From positions 1-22,616 of the forward strand of contig JBOHDE010000038.1 of assembly GCA_050699035.1 (NCBI GenBank): 22,616 nt of DNA, written 5' to 3'. Below the pieces are notes generated by a model. The model saw only the letters and a program-made list of their open reading frames with translations. It ran no database searches and had not been told where the DNA came from. Shown here in pieces: positions 1-7,942 of this stretch (position 1 is its first letter; each line of letters begins with the position of its first letter). Position numbers and translations under genes: made by a program. The DNA comes from WHTB01 sp050699035. GTDB taxonomy: Bacteria; Actinomycetota; Actinomycetes; Propionibacteriales; Nocardioidaceae.

Positions 1-532
1 GCTCCACCTCGTCGGTGCGGCCGTGCTCGTACATCGCGACGATCCGCTGCGACCAGTCGCGCAGCTGCGAACGGTCGGACGCCGGCACGCCCAGCAGCTC
101 GGCGATGACGGCCACCGGCAGCGGCTCGGCGTACGCCGCGAGCACGTCGACGGAATCGCCCGGTACCCGGTCGAGCAGGTCGGTGGCAAGCTCCTCGACC
201 CGCGGCCGCAGCCGCTCCACATGACCGCGCGCGAACGCACCCGCCACCAGGCGGCGCAGCCGGGTGTGCGCCGGCGGCTCGTTCTCCATCATCTGGTTGC
301 GGTGCAACGCACTGAACGGCTCGAACCGCTCGGCCGGCTCGAGGTCGGTCCAGATCCGGCCCAGGCTGCGGTGGCGCAGAGTCGCCCCGACGGCGGCGTG
401 GCTGGTGGCCAGCCAACGCTCGGTCGGCTCGTGCCAGACCAGGTCGGCCTGGGCCCGCAGACCGGCCAGGGCGGGGTACGGGTCGTCCACGAAGCCGGGA
501 TCGGCGAGGTCGAGGCTGCTCGTGGCGAGCAT
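1..532 (-). CDS. Cytochrome P450, N-terminal part (runs off the left edge)
   Basis: Reading the minus strand from ATG at 532 gives 177 open codons to the window edge, so only the N-terminal ~45% of a typical ~400-residue bacterial P450 is present. The recognisable signature is the C-helix region, residues 82-100, with the segment ENEPPAHTRLRRLV. In soluble bacterial P450s its His (H89) and Arg (R93) contact the haem propionates. A DDPYPALAGLR-like start and the helix segment PVAVIAELLGVPASDR also fit the family. The haem-thiolate Cys and the I-helix lie outside the window, so substrate and subfamily cannot be judged. The start lies 4 nt past the cytidine deaminase stop, so the gene probably belongs to the same transcript. 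The upstream TAAGGCG is a weak ribosome site, which suggests translational coupling. An odd partner for a nucleoside-import operon. Confidence 0.88.
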   Translation of the reverse strand, partial: MLATSSLDLADPGFVDDPYPALAGLRAQADLVWHEPTERWLATSHAAVGATLRHRSLGRIWTDLEPAERFEPFSALHRNQMMENEPPAHTRLRRLVAGAFARGHVERLRPRVEELATDLLDRVPGDSVDVLAAYAEPLPVAVIAELLGVPASDRSQLRDWSQRIVAMYEHGRTDEVE

Positions 533-536
533 CGCC

Positions 537-974
537 TTAGCGGTCCGTGAGGTCGGCCGGCCCGAAGGCGTCCGGCAGCACGTCGCGCATGGCGCGGACA
601 CCGCGCACGGTCTCGAGCTGCAGGTCGGGACCGCCGTTCTCCCAGAGCAGCTGCCGGCAGCGCCCGCACGGCATCAGTACGTCGCCGTTGCGGTCGACAC
701 ACACCACCGCGACCAGCCGGCCACCGCCACCCGCATGCAGCGCGGAGACCAGCCCGCACTCGGCGCACAGCCCCACGCCGTACGCGGCGTTCTCCACGTT
801 GCAGCCCACGACGACCCGCCCGTCGCCGACCAGCGCCGCCGCACCCACCGGGAAGCGGGAGTACGGGGCGTACGCCGAGCCCATCACCTGCACCGCGGCG
901 GCCCGCAACGACTCCCAGTCGACTTCTGGGGCGACCCCGGGGCCGCCCTCAGACCCGGGCTCGGGCGCACTCAT
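537..974 (-). CDS. cdd: Cytidine deaminase
   Basis: A 145-residue protein of the small homotetrameric cytidine deaminase family, which hydrolyses cytidine and deoxycytidine to uridine and deoxyuridine in the cytosol for pyrimidine salvage. The zinc site is visible: C70-A71-E72 (ligand Cys plus catalytic Glu) and P102-C103-G104-x-C106. The substrate-binding segment GCNVENAAYG (57-66) and the N-terminal AYAPYSRFPVGAA (34-46) are typical. About 17 residues before the conserved core (acidic, Gly/Pro-rich) look like a variable leader. The ATG at 974 overlaps the stop of the upstream permease (ATGA, 4 bp), fixing the start and marking translational coupling. A much longer same-frame reading extends through the permease gene, but its upstream part is only a shadow. 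Placement next to a BMP-type importer points to use of imported nucleosides. Confidence 0.95.
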   Translation of the reverse strand: MSAPEPGSEGGPGVAPEVDWESLRAAAVQVMGSAYAPYSRFPVGAAALVGDGRVVVGCNVENAAYGVGLCAECGLVSALHAGGGGRLVAVVCVDRNGDVLMPCGRCRQLLWENGGPDLQLETVRGVRAMRDVLPDAFGPADLTDR

Positions 975-2230
975 CCGGCCGACCCGCGTCGATAACGCAA
1001 CCCGTCGGCGGCCGGCATTCGCAGCCGCTGCGAGGCCAGCGCGAGCACCAGCAAGGTGGTGACGTACGGCGTCATCCGAGTGAAGTCGCCGGGCACCGAG
1101 TCGGTGGCGAAGTACCAGGCCGCGGCACCGAGGGCGATGGTCGCCGAGATCCCGGCCGCGAGGTGCTGGAGCCGACGCCACTGCCAGACCGCGATGATGA
1201 CGAGCAGCACGGCGATCAGCAGCAGCAACGCGTGCACCGACTCGCCGCCACGGCGCAGGCCGAGCGTCTCGGTGTAGCCGAACAGGCCCGACCCGGCGAG
1301 CAGCCCACCGGGCCGCCAGTTGCCGAAGATCATCGCGGCCAGGCCGATGTAGCCGCGACCGCCGGTCTGGCCGTCGCGGTAGGTGCTCGAGGCGACCAGC
1401 GCGAGGAACCCGCCGCCGAGCCCAGCCAAGGCTCCCGACGTCAGCACCGCGAGGAACTTGTAGCGGTAGACGTTGACGCCGAGACTCTCGGCCGCCACCG
1501 GGCTCTCGCCGCAGGAGCGCAGCCGAAGGCCGAACGCGGTGCGCCACAGCAGGTAGAAGGTGAGCACGAACAGCACGATGGCGAGCACGACGAGCAGCGA
1601 CAGGTCGGTGACGAACGCGCGCAGGAAGGCCGCGATCTCCGACACGAAGAAGATGTTGCTGCCCTCGATGTCGCCGAGCAGGCCGGACAGGCCCGGGACG
1701 GTGATGGTCTGCACGTCTTTCAGCGTCGGCGACTGGGTGGCGCCGCCTCCGGGCAGGCCGGAGAAGGTCTGCGCGGCGAGATACTGGGTGGCGCCGAGCG
1801 CGATGATGTTGATCGCCACACCGGAGATGATGTGGTCGACGCCGAAGCTCACCGTGGCGACCGCGTGGATGAGACCTCCCACTGCGCCGAGGGCCGCCGC
1901 ACCGACCACACCGGCCCACGCGCCGTAGTGGAAGCCGAAGTAGCCGGCCCCGAAGGTGCCGAGGATCATCATGCCCTCGAGGCCGATGTTGACGATGCCG
2001 GCCCGCTCGGACCAGAGACCGCCGAGACCGGCCAGGGCGATGGGTACGGAGGCGATCAGGGTGGCCCGCAGCGTGCCGGACGAAGCGAGGTCGTTGGCAC
2101 CGGTCACCAGCTGCAGCACGGACAGCAGGAACAGCACCGCCGCGATGCCGATCAGGATCCACCACGGCGAGATGCGGCCCTTCGGTCGCACCGATGCCAG
2201 GGCGGTCCGTGCGGTCGTGACGGCGCTCAT
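971..2230 (-). CDS. Nucleoside-type ABC transporter permease 2 (NupQ/YufQ family)
   Basis: A 419-residue polytopic membrane protein of the BPD_transp_2 superfamily, forming half of the membrane channel of a BMP-dependent importer. Hydrophobic segments recur from about residue 27 to 405. The signature segment ERAGIVNIGLEGMMILGTF, around residues 75-93, is the loop typical of the second permease of these systems, and the motif GALAGLGGGFLAL lies near the middle. Length is slightly above usual because of a basic N-terminal arm (about 25 residues) and a C-terminal extension rich in Arg and Ala. The start overlaps the stop of permease 1 by 4 bp (ATGA) and its own stop overlaps the cytidine deaminase start, so translation of the operon is chained. 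The family imports purine or pyrimidine nucleosides (Bacillus NupNOPQ); the exact substrate here is inferred. Confidence 0.93.
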   Translation of the reverse strand: MSAVTTARTALASVRPKGRISPWWILIGIAAVLFLLSVLQLVTGANDLASSGTLRATLIASVPIALAGLGGLWSERAGIVNIGLEGMMILGTFGAGYFGFHYGAWAGVVGAAALGAVGGLIHAVATVSFGVDHIISGVAINIIALGATQYLAAQTFSGLPGGGATQSPTLKDVQTITVPGLSGLLGDIEGSNIFFVSEIAAFLRAFVTDLSLLVVLAIVLFVLTFYLLWRTAFGLRLRSCGESPVAAESLGVNVYRYKFLAVLTSGALAGLGGGFLALVASSTYRDGQTGGRGYIGLAAMIFGNWRPGGLLAGSGLFGYTETLGLRRGGESVHALLLLIAVLLVIIAVWQWRRLQHLAAGISATIALGAAAWYFATDSVPGDFTRMTPYVTTLLVLALASQRLRMPAADGLRYRRGSAG

Positions 2231-3333
2231 GCCGGCACCTCCGCCTGCTCGCCCTTGGCCTGCTCGAGGGCCTGCGCGACCTGTCGTTGCTCGAGCTTGA
2301 GGCCGTACCGTCGGACCACCTCGTACGCGATGACCACCGTGAGCACGATGATGCCCTGGGTGATCTTGACGATGTCGGAGGAGACGCCGACCAGGATCTG
2401 CAGCGGGTTGGACTGCTCCTCGAGGTAGGCGAACAGCAGCGCGCCGAGGGCGATACCGATCGGGTGGTTGCGCCCGAGCAGCGCGATCGCGATGCCGGCG
2501 AAGCCGAGCCCGGACTGGAACGTCGTGCCGTAGGCGTACGCGCTGCCGAACAGGATCGGCAGGCCGACCAGTCCGGCGAGGCCGCCGGAGATCAGCATTG
2601 CCGCGACGACCATCCGCTTGACGTTGATGCCACTGGCCACCGCGGCCGAGGCCGACCGACCGGTGGCCCGCAGCTCGAAGCCGAAGCGGGTGCGGTTGAG
2701 CACTACCCAGTAGGCGATGCCGGCGAGGACGGCGATGAACACGAAGCCGTACACGTTGGTGCCGGGGTCGCCCGACAGCGAGAAGCTCGGGATCCGGCTG
2801 CCCTCGGGGATCTCCTTGGTGCCGATCGCGTTGCTGCCCGGCTCACGGACCGCGGCCTTGCGCAGCAAGAAGGCCACTAGGGACGTGGAGATGGCGTTCA
2901 GCATGATCGTCGAGATGACCTCGCTGACGCCCCTCGTCGCGCGCAGCAGGGCGGCGATGCCGGCCCAGGCGGCCCCGACAAGCACCGCGGCGACGATGGC
3001 GAGCAGCGTGTTGAGGTAGCCGGGCAGCCAGGCCTCGCCGGCGACGACCGCGGCCACGAACGCCGCGATGCGGTACTGCCCGTCCACCCCGATGTTGAAC
3101 AGGTTCATCCGAAAGCCGACCGCGACGGCGAGGCCGGAGAGGTACAGCACGGTGGCGTTGTTGATGATGCTGGCGACGTTGCGCGTCTTCGGCATCGACA
3201 GGATCGTCGACCAGACCTCGCCGGCCGGGTCGCCGGCGATCAGCAACACCAGGCTGGTGATCAGGTAGGCAGCGACCAGCGCGAGCACGGGCGCCGCGAC
3301 GCCCAGCGCGATCCGGGTCACCCGCGGGGTCAT
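2227..3333 (-). CDS. Nucleoside-type ABC transporter permease 1 (NupP/YufP family)
   Basis: A 368-residue inner-membrane permease that would pair with the neighbouring 419-residue permease. It starts with a hydrophobic helix (about residues 8-33), and the family loop FRMNLFNIGVDGQYRIAAF follows. ATG at 3333 overlaps the TGA of the ATPase gene by 4 bp, as do its own stop and the next start. The order ATPase, permease 1, permease 2 matches known BMP-type nucleoside and autoinducer-2-like importers. No truncation or frameshift is seen. The Lys/Gln/Glu-rich last 30 residues should lie in the cytoplasm. Confidence 0.93.
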   Translation of the reverse strand: MTPRVTRIALGVAAPVLALVAAYLITSLVLLIAGDPAGEVWSTILSMPKTRNVASIINNATVLYLSGLAVAVGFRMNLFNIGVDGQYRIAAFVAAVVAGEAWLPGYLNTLLAIVAAVLVGAAWAGIAALLRATRGVSEVISTIMLNAISTSLVAFLLRKAAVREPGSNAIGTKEIPEGSRIPSFSLSGDPGTNVYGFVFIAVLAGIAYWVVLNRTRFGFELRATGRSASAAVASGINVKRMVVAAMLISGGLAGLVGLPILFGSAYAYGTTFQSGLGFAGIAIALLGRNHPIGIALGALLFAYLEEQSNPLQILVGVSSDIVKITQGIIVLTVVIAYEVVRRYGLKLEQRQVAQALEQAKGEQAEVPA

Positions 3334-4877
3334 GCCTGCGCTCCGGTCATCGCCGCGCCGAGCTGCTGCGGCGTCACCTCCGACGGGTCGAACTCACCGA
3401 CGAGTGCGCCCCGCAAGATGACCTCGATCCGGTCCGACAGGCCGATCAGCTCGTCGAGGTCGGCCGAGATCAGGAGTACGGCAAGGCCGGCCCGGCGGGC
3501 CGTCTTGATGTGGTCCCAGATCGCCGCCTGCGCGCCCACGTCGACGCCACGGGTCGGGTGCGAGGCGATCAGCAGGATCGGGTCGCCGCTCATCTCGCGG
3601 CCGACGATCAGCTTCTGCTGGTTGCCGCCGGACAGCGCCCGGGCCAGCGCGTCCGGGCCCGGGGTGCGCACGTCGTACTGGTCGATGATGCGTTGGGTGT
3701 CCTCCCGCGCCGCACCCTTGTCGATGAACAGCCCCTTGGCGCTCGGCGCCCTGGTCTGGTGCCCGAGGACGCGGTTCTCCCACAGCGGCGCGTCGAGCAG
3801 CAGCCCGTGCCGCTGCCGGTCCTCCGGGATGTAGCCGATGCCGTTCTCGCGACGATGCTGGGTCGACAACCGGGAGACGTCACGGTCGCCGACCGTGACG
3901 GTGCCGGTGGTGCCCGGCCGCATGCCCATGATGGCCTCGACCAGCTCGGCCTGGCCGTTGCCCTCGACGCCGGCGATGCCGAGCACCTCACCGCGGTGGA
4001 TCTCGAAGCCGATGTCGTCGAGCAGGGGACGCGCGCCCGCTGCCGCACCGTCGGACGGGAGGGTGAGGCCGTCGACGCTGAGGAGCACCTCGTCGGTGAC
4101 CGTCGACGTCTCGGTGCTGGGTGACGGCAGCTCCGACCCCACCATCAGCTCGGCGAGCTGGCGCGCGGTCACCGACGCCGGGTCGACGGTGTCGACGGTC
4201 GTGCCGCGCCGGATGACGGTGACCCGGTCGGCGACCGACAGCACCTCGTCGAGCTTGTGCGAGATGAAGATGACGGTCAGGCCCTCGGACTTGAGCTCGC
4301 GCAGGTTGGCGAACAGCTCGTCGACCTCCTGCGGTACGAGCACCGCGGTCGGCTCGTCGAGGATCACGATCCGGGCACCCCGGTAGAGCACCTTCAAGAT
4401 CTCGACTCGCTGGCGGGCACCGACGCCAAGCCGCTCGACGAGCACGTCGGGATCGATGTTGAGCCCGTACGCGTCGGAGATCGTGCGGATCTCCGCCCGG
4501 GCCTCGGCGCCGATGCCGTGCAGCTTCTCGGCGCCGAGCGTGACATTCTCCAGCACGGTGAGGTTGTCGGCCAGCATGAAGTGCTGGAAGACCATCCCGA
4601 CGCCGGCCCGGATGGCGTCCGCCGGCGAGCTGAGCACCATCGAGTCGCCGTTGATCTCGATCGTGCCCGAGTCGGGCTTCTGCACGCCGTACAGGATCTT
4701 CATCAGGGTCGACTTGCCGGCGCCGTTCTCACCCACGATCGCGTGGATCTCGCTGTGCCGTACGTCGATGTTGATGTCGTCGTTGGCGATGACGCCGGGG
4801 AAACGCTTGCCGATGCCGAGCAGCCGGACCGCTATCTGCTCGGCCGCTGCCGCCGGGGGCGCGGAAGGAGTCGACAC
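3330..4877 (-). CDS. ABC transporter ATP-binding protein, two fused NBDs (NupO/YufO family)
   Basis: A 515-residue sugar/nucleoside-type ATPase with two tandem nucleotide-binding domains. Domain 1 has Walker A GENGAGKS (G49-S56), Q-loop VFQHF, signature LGVGARQRVEILK and Walker B IVILDEPTAVL. Domain 2 is degenerate in the usual family way: Walker A is GVEGNGQAEL, the signature is intact (ALSGGNQQK), and the Walker B region reads LLIASHPTRGVD, without the usual Asp-Glu pair. One of the two ATP sites is therefore probably inactive. I chose GTG at 4877, which has a GGGAG tract about 12 nt upstream and gives normal family length. A longer reading from TTG at 4952 would begin inside a perfect hairpin and add 25 non-conserved residues. 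The gene overlaps permease 1 by 4 bp; the BMP gene lies 119 bp upstream. Confidence 0.93.
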   Translation of the reverse strand: MSTPSAPPAAAAEQIAVRLLGIGKRFPGVIANDDINIDVRHSEIHAIVGENGAGKSTLMKILYGVQKPDSGTIEINGDSMVLSSPADAIRAGVGMVFQHFMLADNLTVLENVTLGAEKLHGIGAEARAEIRTISDAYGLNIDPDVLVERLGVGARQRVEILKVLYRGARIVILDEPTAVLVPQEVDELFANLRELKSEGLTVIFISHKLDEVLSVADRVTVIRRGTTVDTVDPASVTARQLAELMVGSELPSPSTETSTVTDEVLLSVDGLTLPSDGAAAGARPLLDDIGFEIHRGEVLGIAGVEGNGQAELVEAIMGMRPGTTGTVTVGDRDVSRLSTQHRRENGIGYIPEDRQRHGLLLDAPLWENRVLGHQTRAPSAKGLFIDKGAAREDTQRIIDQYDVRTPGPDALARALSGGNQQKLIVGREMSGDPILLIASHPTRGVDVGAQAAIWDHIKTARRAGLAVLLISADLDELIGLSDRIEVILRGALVGEFDPSEVTPQQLGAAMTGAQA

Positions 4878-4940
4878 GGCGACGTGGTTCTCCCTGGGCT
4901 CTGCCTCGCCGTCAGCGAGGGCATCGGGCGGATGAGACTG

Positions 4941-4976
4941 GCCCGCGGCCAAACGCTACCGCGCTTGGCCGCGGGC
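4941..4976 (-). promoter_or_regulatory. Intercistronic 12-bp perfect hairpin between the BMP and ATPase genes
   Basis: GCCCGCGGCCAA at 4941-4952 pairs perfectly with 4965-4976 around a 12-nt loop; two further inner pairs are possible. It lies 20 nt past the BMP lipoprotein stop and 63 nt before the ATPase start. No U-tract follows on the minus strand. It is more likely an mRNA-stabilising or partially terminating processing hairpin than a full terminator. Such hairpins commonly let the binding protein be made in excess over the membrane components. Confidence 0.75.
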
Positions 4977-4996
4977 CGTCGTCACAACGGCTCAGC

Positions 4997-6043
4997 TCAC
5001 TCCGTCGGTACGGTGATCTCACCGTCGATGATCTGCTGCTTGAACTCGTCGAGCTCAGCACTGATGTCATCGACGAACCCACCGCTGGTGGAGTAGCCGA
5101 CGCCGTCGACCGCCAGGTCGTAGCGCTCGACACCGGACGGGAAGTTCCCGCCGTCGACCTCGGTGAGGTACTCGAGCACGGCCACGTCGACCCGCTTCAG
5201 CATCGACGTCATGATGACCTCCTTGACGGAGTCGTCAGCCGTCTCGTACTGGTCGGAGTCGACACCGATCGCCTTCATCTTGGCCTCGGTCGCCGCCTCG
5301 AACACGCCACCGCCGGAGCCGCCGGCGGCCTGGTAGACGATGTCGGCACCGCCGTCGTACATGCCCTGCGCTGCGGTCTTGCCCTTGGCCGGGTCACCGA
5401 AGCCGGAGAAGTCCGGCGGCTGGGTGAGGTAGGTGATGTCGACCTTGACGTTCGGCGTGACCGCCTTGGCGCCGGCGACGTACCCGGCCTCGAACTTCTT
5501 GATCAGCGGGGTCTCGACGCCACCGACGAAACCGATGTGGTCCGCCTCGGTCTTCAGCGCCGCGGCCGCACCGACCAGGAACGAGCCCTGCTCCTCGGCG
5601 AACACCAGGTTGGCGATGTTGTCGGCGGCGGCCGCCTCGTCGTCGATGATCGCGAAGTGCACCTCGGGGTACTCGGCGGCCACCTTCGCCACCGAGGCGG
5701 AGTAGGCGAAGCCGACCGCGATGATCGGGTCGAAGCCGGCCTCGGCGAACGTACGCAGACGCTCCTCGCGGGCCGACTCGGGCTCGCCGTCGGCGGCCTC
5801 GGACTCCTGCGTCTCCATACCGAACTCTTCGGCGGCATCGTCCATGCCCTTGGCCGCCGCGTCGTTGAACGACTGGTCGCCGCGCCCACCGACGTCGTAG
5901 GCCATCCCGACCTTGACATCGGACGTGGGACCACCGCCGTCGCCACCACCACCGCCGTTGCCACCTTCGTCGTTGCCGCCGCAGGAAGTGAGCGCGAATA
6001 CTGCAGCGGTGAGCAACGCCGCTGTCTTGGTCATCCGACGCAA
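4997..6043 (-). CDS. BMP family substrate-binding lipoprotein (nucleoside-type importer)
   Basis: A 348-residue Bmp/Med family lipoprotein: the extracytoplasmic receptor of the ABC importer encoded downstream. The signal peptide is short and basic (MRRMTK), followed by a hydrophobic stretch and lipobox LTSC with Cys21 as the lipidation site. A Gly/Asp/Glu-rich flexible linker (about 22-38) then leads into the periplasmic-binding fold. Family motifs include VGMAYDVGGRGDQSFND near the N-terminus, FAIIDDE, FVGGVETPLI and the late segment AIGVDSDQY. I chose TTG at 6043 because AAGGAGG (6051-6057) sits exactly 7 nt upstream; the ATG at 6034 would be 16 nt from it and would lose two Arg of the signal peptide. 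Upstream in-frame codons do not look coding. First gene of the operon; ligand probably a nucleoside, judging from the cytidine deaminase in the cluster. Confidence 0.95.
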   Translation of the reverse strand: MRRMTKTAALLTAAVFALTSCGGNDEGGNGGGGGDGGGPTSDVKVGMAYDVGGRGDQSFNDAAAKGMDDAAEEFGMETQESEAADGEPESAREERLRTFAEAGFDPIIAVGFAYSASVAKVAAEYPEVHFAIIDDEAAAADNIANLVFAEEQGSFLVGAAAALKTEADHIGFVGGVETPLIKKFEAGYVAGAKAVTPNVKVDITYLTQPPDFSGFGDPAKGKTAAQGMYDGGADIVYQAAGGSGGGVFEAATEAKMKAIGVDSDQYETADDSVKEVIMTSMLKRVDVAVLEYLTEVDGGNFPSGVERYDLAVDGVGYSTSGGFVDDISAELDEFKQQIIDGEITVPTE

Positions 6044-6164
6044 GATCGGGCCTCCTTGGTCACAAGTGCGCCCAAAACGGGCGTCAGTCGCGGCACAGCC
6101 TAGTGCTTGTCCACGTACGGCACGCAGCGATTGACAAGACAGCCTGGGTGTTGTTACCGAGTCG
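6044..6164 (-). promoter_or_regulatory. Leader and promoter region of the BMP transporter operon
   Basis: This is the 121-bp gap between the amidohydrolase stop and the BMP start. It carries the strong ribosome site AAGGAGG (6051-6057) and a small inverted repeat, CGCCC/GGGCG at 6069-6083 with an AAAAC loop, which would fall in the 5' UTR. Minus-strand TTGTCA and TAGGCT hexamers are present but 29 nt apart, too far to form a standard promoter pair. I cannot place the promoter with confidence. Confidence 0.4.
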
Positions 6165-7385
6165 TCACTTGGGGGAGGTGGAAGGCGGATGAACCGCGCC
6201 CCACGCGTGCACCGCCGCGGCCGCGAGAACCCGCGCGCCGAGGCCCACGGACCGCTCGTCGATGCGCAGGTTGCCCTGATGCAGGTCGTAGGTGTGCCCG
6301 CCGGGCGCCCGGGTGCCGAGCCGGCCCATCGCACCGGGGACCTGTTCGAGATACCAGGCGAAGTCTTCGCCGCCGAGGCTCTGCGTCGTCCCCGTCACCG
6401 CGTCGTCGCCGAGCGCGGACCTGACGGCGGCGGTCAGCAGCGCGGTGGCGGCCGGCTCATTGACCACCGGCGGCACGCCGCGGACATAGTCGACCTCGGC
6501 CTTCACGCCGTACGGCGCGACGACGTCGCGGATGATCTGGGTGATGATCTCCTGGGCGGTGTGCCACGCTGTCGCGTCCAGCAGCCGTACCGTGCCGCGG
6601 GCCTCCCCGACCGCCGGGATCACGTTGCCCGCCGCACCGGCGCGGACCAGCCCCCACACCACGCTGGCGCCGGCCCGCGGGTCGAGCCGGCGCGACAGTG
6701 CGGCCGGCAGGTCGGTGATGACCTTGGCCAGCGCGTACGTCAGGTCCTGGGTGAGGTGGGGCCGGGAGGTGTGCCCGCCCTCGCCGGTCAGCCGGACGGC
6801 GACGGCGTCGGCGGCACCGGTGATCGGGCCCTCGCGCAGGCCGACCTGGCCGACGTCGAGGGTCGGGTCGCAGTGCAACCCGAAGACGTGTCCGACGTCG
6901 TCGAGGCCACCAGCCGCGATCACCTCCAGGGCTCCCCCGGGCATGATCTCCTCGGCCGGCTGGAACAGCAGGCGTACCCGGCCGGGCAGCGGCTCCGCAC
7001 GGTGCGCCGCCGTGAGGGCGAGGCCGGCGCCGAGCAGTGCCGTCGTGTGGACGTCGTGCCCGCAGGCGTGCGCGATCTCGTCGGCTGTGGACCGCCACGG
7101 TTCGCCGCTGGTGTCCCGTACCGGCAGTGCGTCGAGGTCGGCCCGCAGCGCCACCAGCGGGCCGGCGGCGGGACCGACCTCGGCGATCAGCCCGCTGCGC
7201 GGCAGCAGCTGCACCCGCGCGCCGACGGCCTCGAGTCGCTCGGCGACCAGCATCGTGGTGCGCTTCTCGGTCCAGGCCAGCTCCGGGTTGGCGTGGATGT
7301 CGCGGCGGACGGCGACCAGGTCGTCCGACAGCCGATCGACGTGCGCCGCGATCCGGCGGACGGTATCGGTGAGGGTGGACGACAT
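6165..7385 (-). CDS. M20 family amidohydrolase / metallopeptidase
   Basis: A 406-residue dinuclear-metal hydrolase of the M20D type (hippurate, N-acyl-amino-acid or IAA-conjugate hydrolase relatives). It would release an amino acid from an N-acyl conjugate in the cytosol. Visible motifs are VALRADLDALPV (78-89), HACGHDVHT (107-114, ligands C108 and H110), FQPAEE (141-146, catalytic and ligand Glu), GLHCDP (H171) and, near the end, SLGGEDFAWYLEQVPG and TYDLHQGNLRIDE with the last His ligand. Both catalytic and dimerisation-domain regions are present and the length is normal. I chose ATG at 7385: a longer reading adds 51 non-conserved, Arg-rich residues that overlap the divergent PH gene. No Shine-Dalgarno is present, but TAGCGT ends 8 nt before the ATG, so the transcript may be leaderless. 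Substrate cannot be decided. Confidence 0.92.
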   Translation of the reverse strand: MSSTLTDTVRRIAAHVDRLSDDLVAVRRDIHANPELAWTEKRTTMLVAERLEAVGARVQLLPRSGLIAEVGPAAGPLVALRADLDALPVRDTSGEPWRSTADEIAHACGHDVHTTALLGAGLALTAAHRAEPLPGRVRLLFQPAEEIMPGGALEVIAAGGLDDVGHVFGLHCDPTLDVGQVGLREGPITGAADAVAVRLTGEGGHTSRPHLTQDLTYALAKVITDLPAALSRRLDPRAGASVVWGLVRAGAAGNVIPAVGEARGTVRLLDATAWHTAQEIITQIIRDVVAPYGVKAEVDYVRGVPPVVNEPAATALLTAAVRSALGDDAVTGTTQSLGGEDFAWYLEQVPGAMGRLGTRAPGGHTYDLHQGNLRIDERSVGLGARVLAAAAVHAWGAVHPPSTSPK

Positions 7386-7393
7386 AGCCCGCA

Positions 7394-7431
7394 ACGCTAG
7401 CGCGTGGTCCGGTCGCGCGGGCCGGTAGCCT
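7394..7431. promoter_or_regulatory. Paired divergent leaderless-type -10 elements
   Basis: In the 53-bp gap between two divergent start codons, the minus strand carries TAGCGT (7399-7394) 8 nt before the amidohydrolase ATG. The plus strand carries TAGCCT (7426-7431) 7 nt before the PH-gene ATG. Both fit the actinobacterial TANNNT -10 consensus and would start transcription at or next to the start codon. Neither gene has a ribosome site. Confidence 0.6.
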
Positions 7432-7438
7432 CGAACGT

Positions 7439-7942
7439 ATGCCCACCCGTGCCGCGGACGTGCAGCGGCTCTTCGTCGACCCCGACCACACCTGGAGCAG
7501 GGTCTCTCCGGCGCTGCTGACCTTGCGCCGGATCGCACCCGCCGTGTTCATCGCGCTCGCGCTCGCGGTCGCCGTGGTGCTGTCCGTGCTGGAGCTGTGG
7601 TGGCTGCTGGTCGTACCCGGTGTCGTTCTCGCCGGCGGGCTGTTCTGGTGGTTCTGGCTCCCGATCAACGTGCGTGCCTGGCAGTACGCCGAGACCGACG
7701 ACGACCTGCTGGTCACCCACGGCCGGCTGCTGCGCCACCTCACGGTCGTCCCGTACGGCCGGATGCAGGTGATCGACGTCGAGGCCGGGCCGCTGGCGTC
7801 GCGGTTCGGCATCGCGAGCGTGCAGCTGGTGACGGCGTCGGCGTCGACCGACGCGAAGATCCCGGGGCTGCCGGTCGATGTCGCGCACGACCTGCGCAAC
7901 CGGCTCACCGCCAAGGGCGAGGCGATGGCGGCCGGTCTGTGA
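7439..7942 (+). CDS. Bacterial PH-domain membrane protein, short (YdbS-like)
   Basis: A 167-residue protein with two closely spaced membrane helices (about residues 33-50 and 53-74), followed by one bacterial pleckstrin-homology domain (bPH2/DUF304, about 78-160). Recognisable segments are LLVTHGRLLRHLTVVPYGRMQVIDVEAG and FGIASVQLVTAS, the R-x-Q-x-I/V-x-V-x-x-G pattern of the family. ATG at 7439 is preceded by a leaderless-type -10. The stop overlaps the GTG of the next, larger PH-domain gene by 4 bp (GTGA), the same short/long pair as Bacillus ydbS-ydbT. Family members sit in the cytoplasmic membrane and have been linked to envelope homeostasis and lantibiotic resistance; the role here is inferred. 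Confidence 0.88.
   Translation: MPTRAADVQRLFVDPDHTWSRVSPALLTLRRIAPAVFIALALAVAVVLSVLELWWLLVVPGVVLAGGLFWWFWLPINVRAWQYAETDDDLLVTHGRLLRHLTVVPYGRMQVIDVEAGPLASRFGIASVQLVTASASTDAKIPGLPVDVAHDLRNRLTAKGEAMAAGL

Noticed and set aside
1163..2428. A 421-codon plus-strand open frame opposite the permease genes
   Set aside because: Its product is His/Asp/Arg/Gln-rich with no fold or motif, and the opposite strand encodes two well-defined permeases with overlapping starts. It is a high-GC shadow frame.
4878..4952. N-terminal extension of the ATPase from TTG 4952
   Set aside because: The TTG lies inside the left arm of a perfect hairpin, the added residues are not conserved, and GTG 4877 gives normal family length with a purine-rich site upstream.
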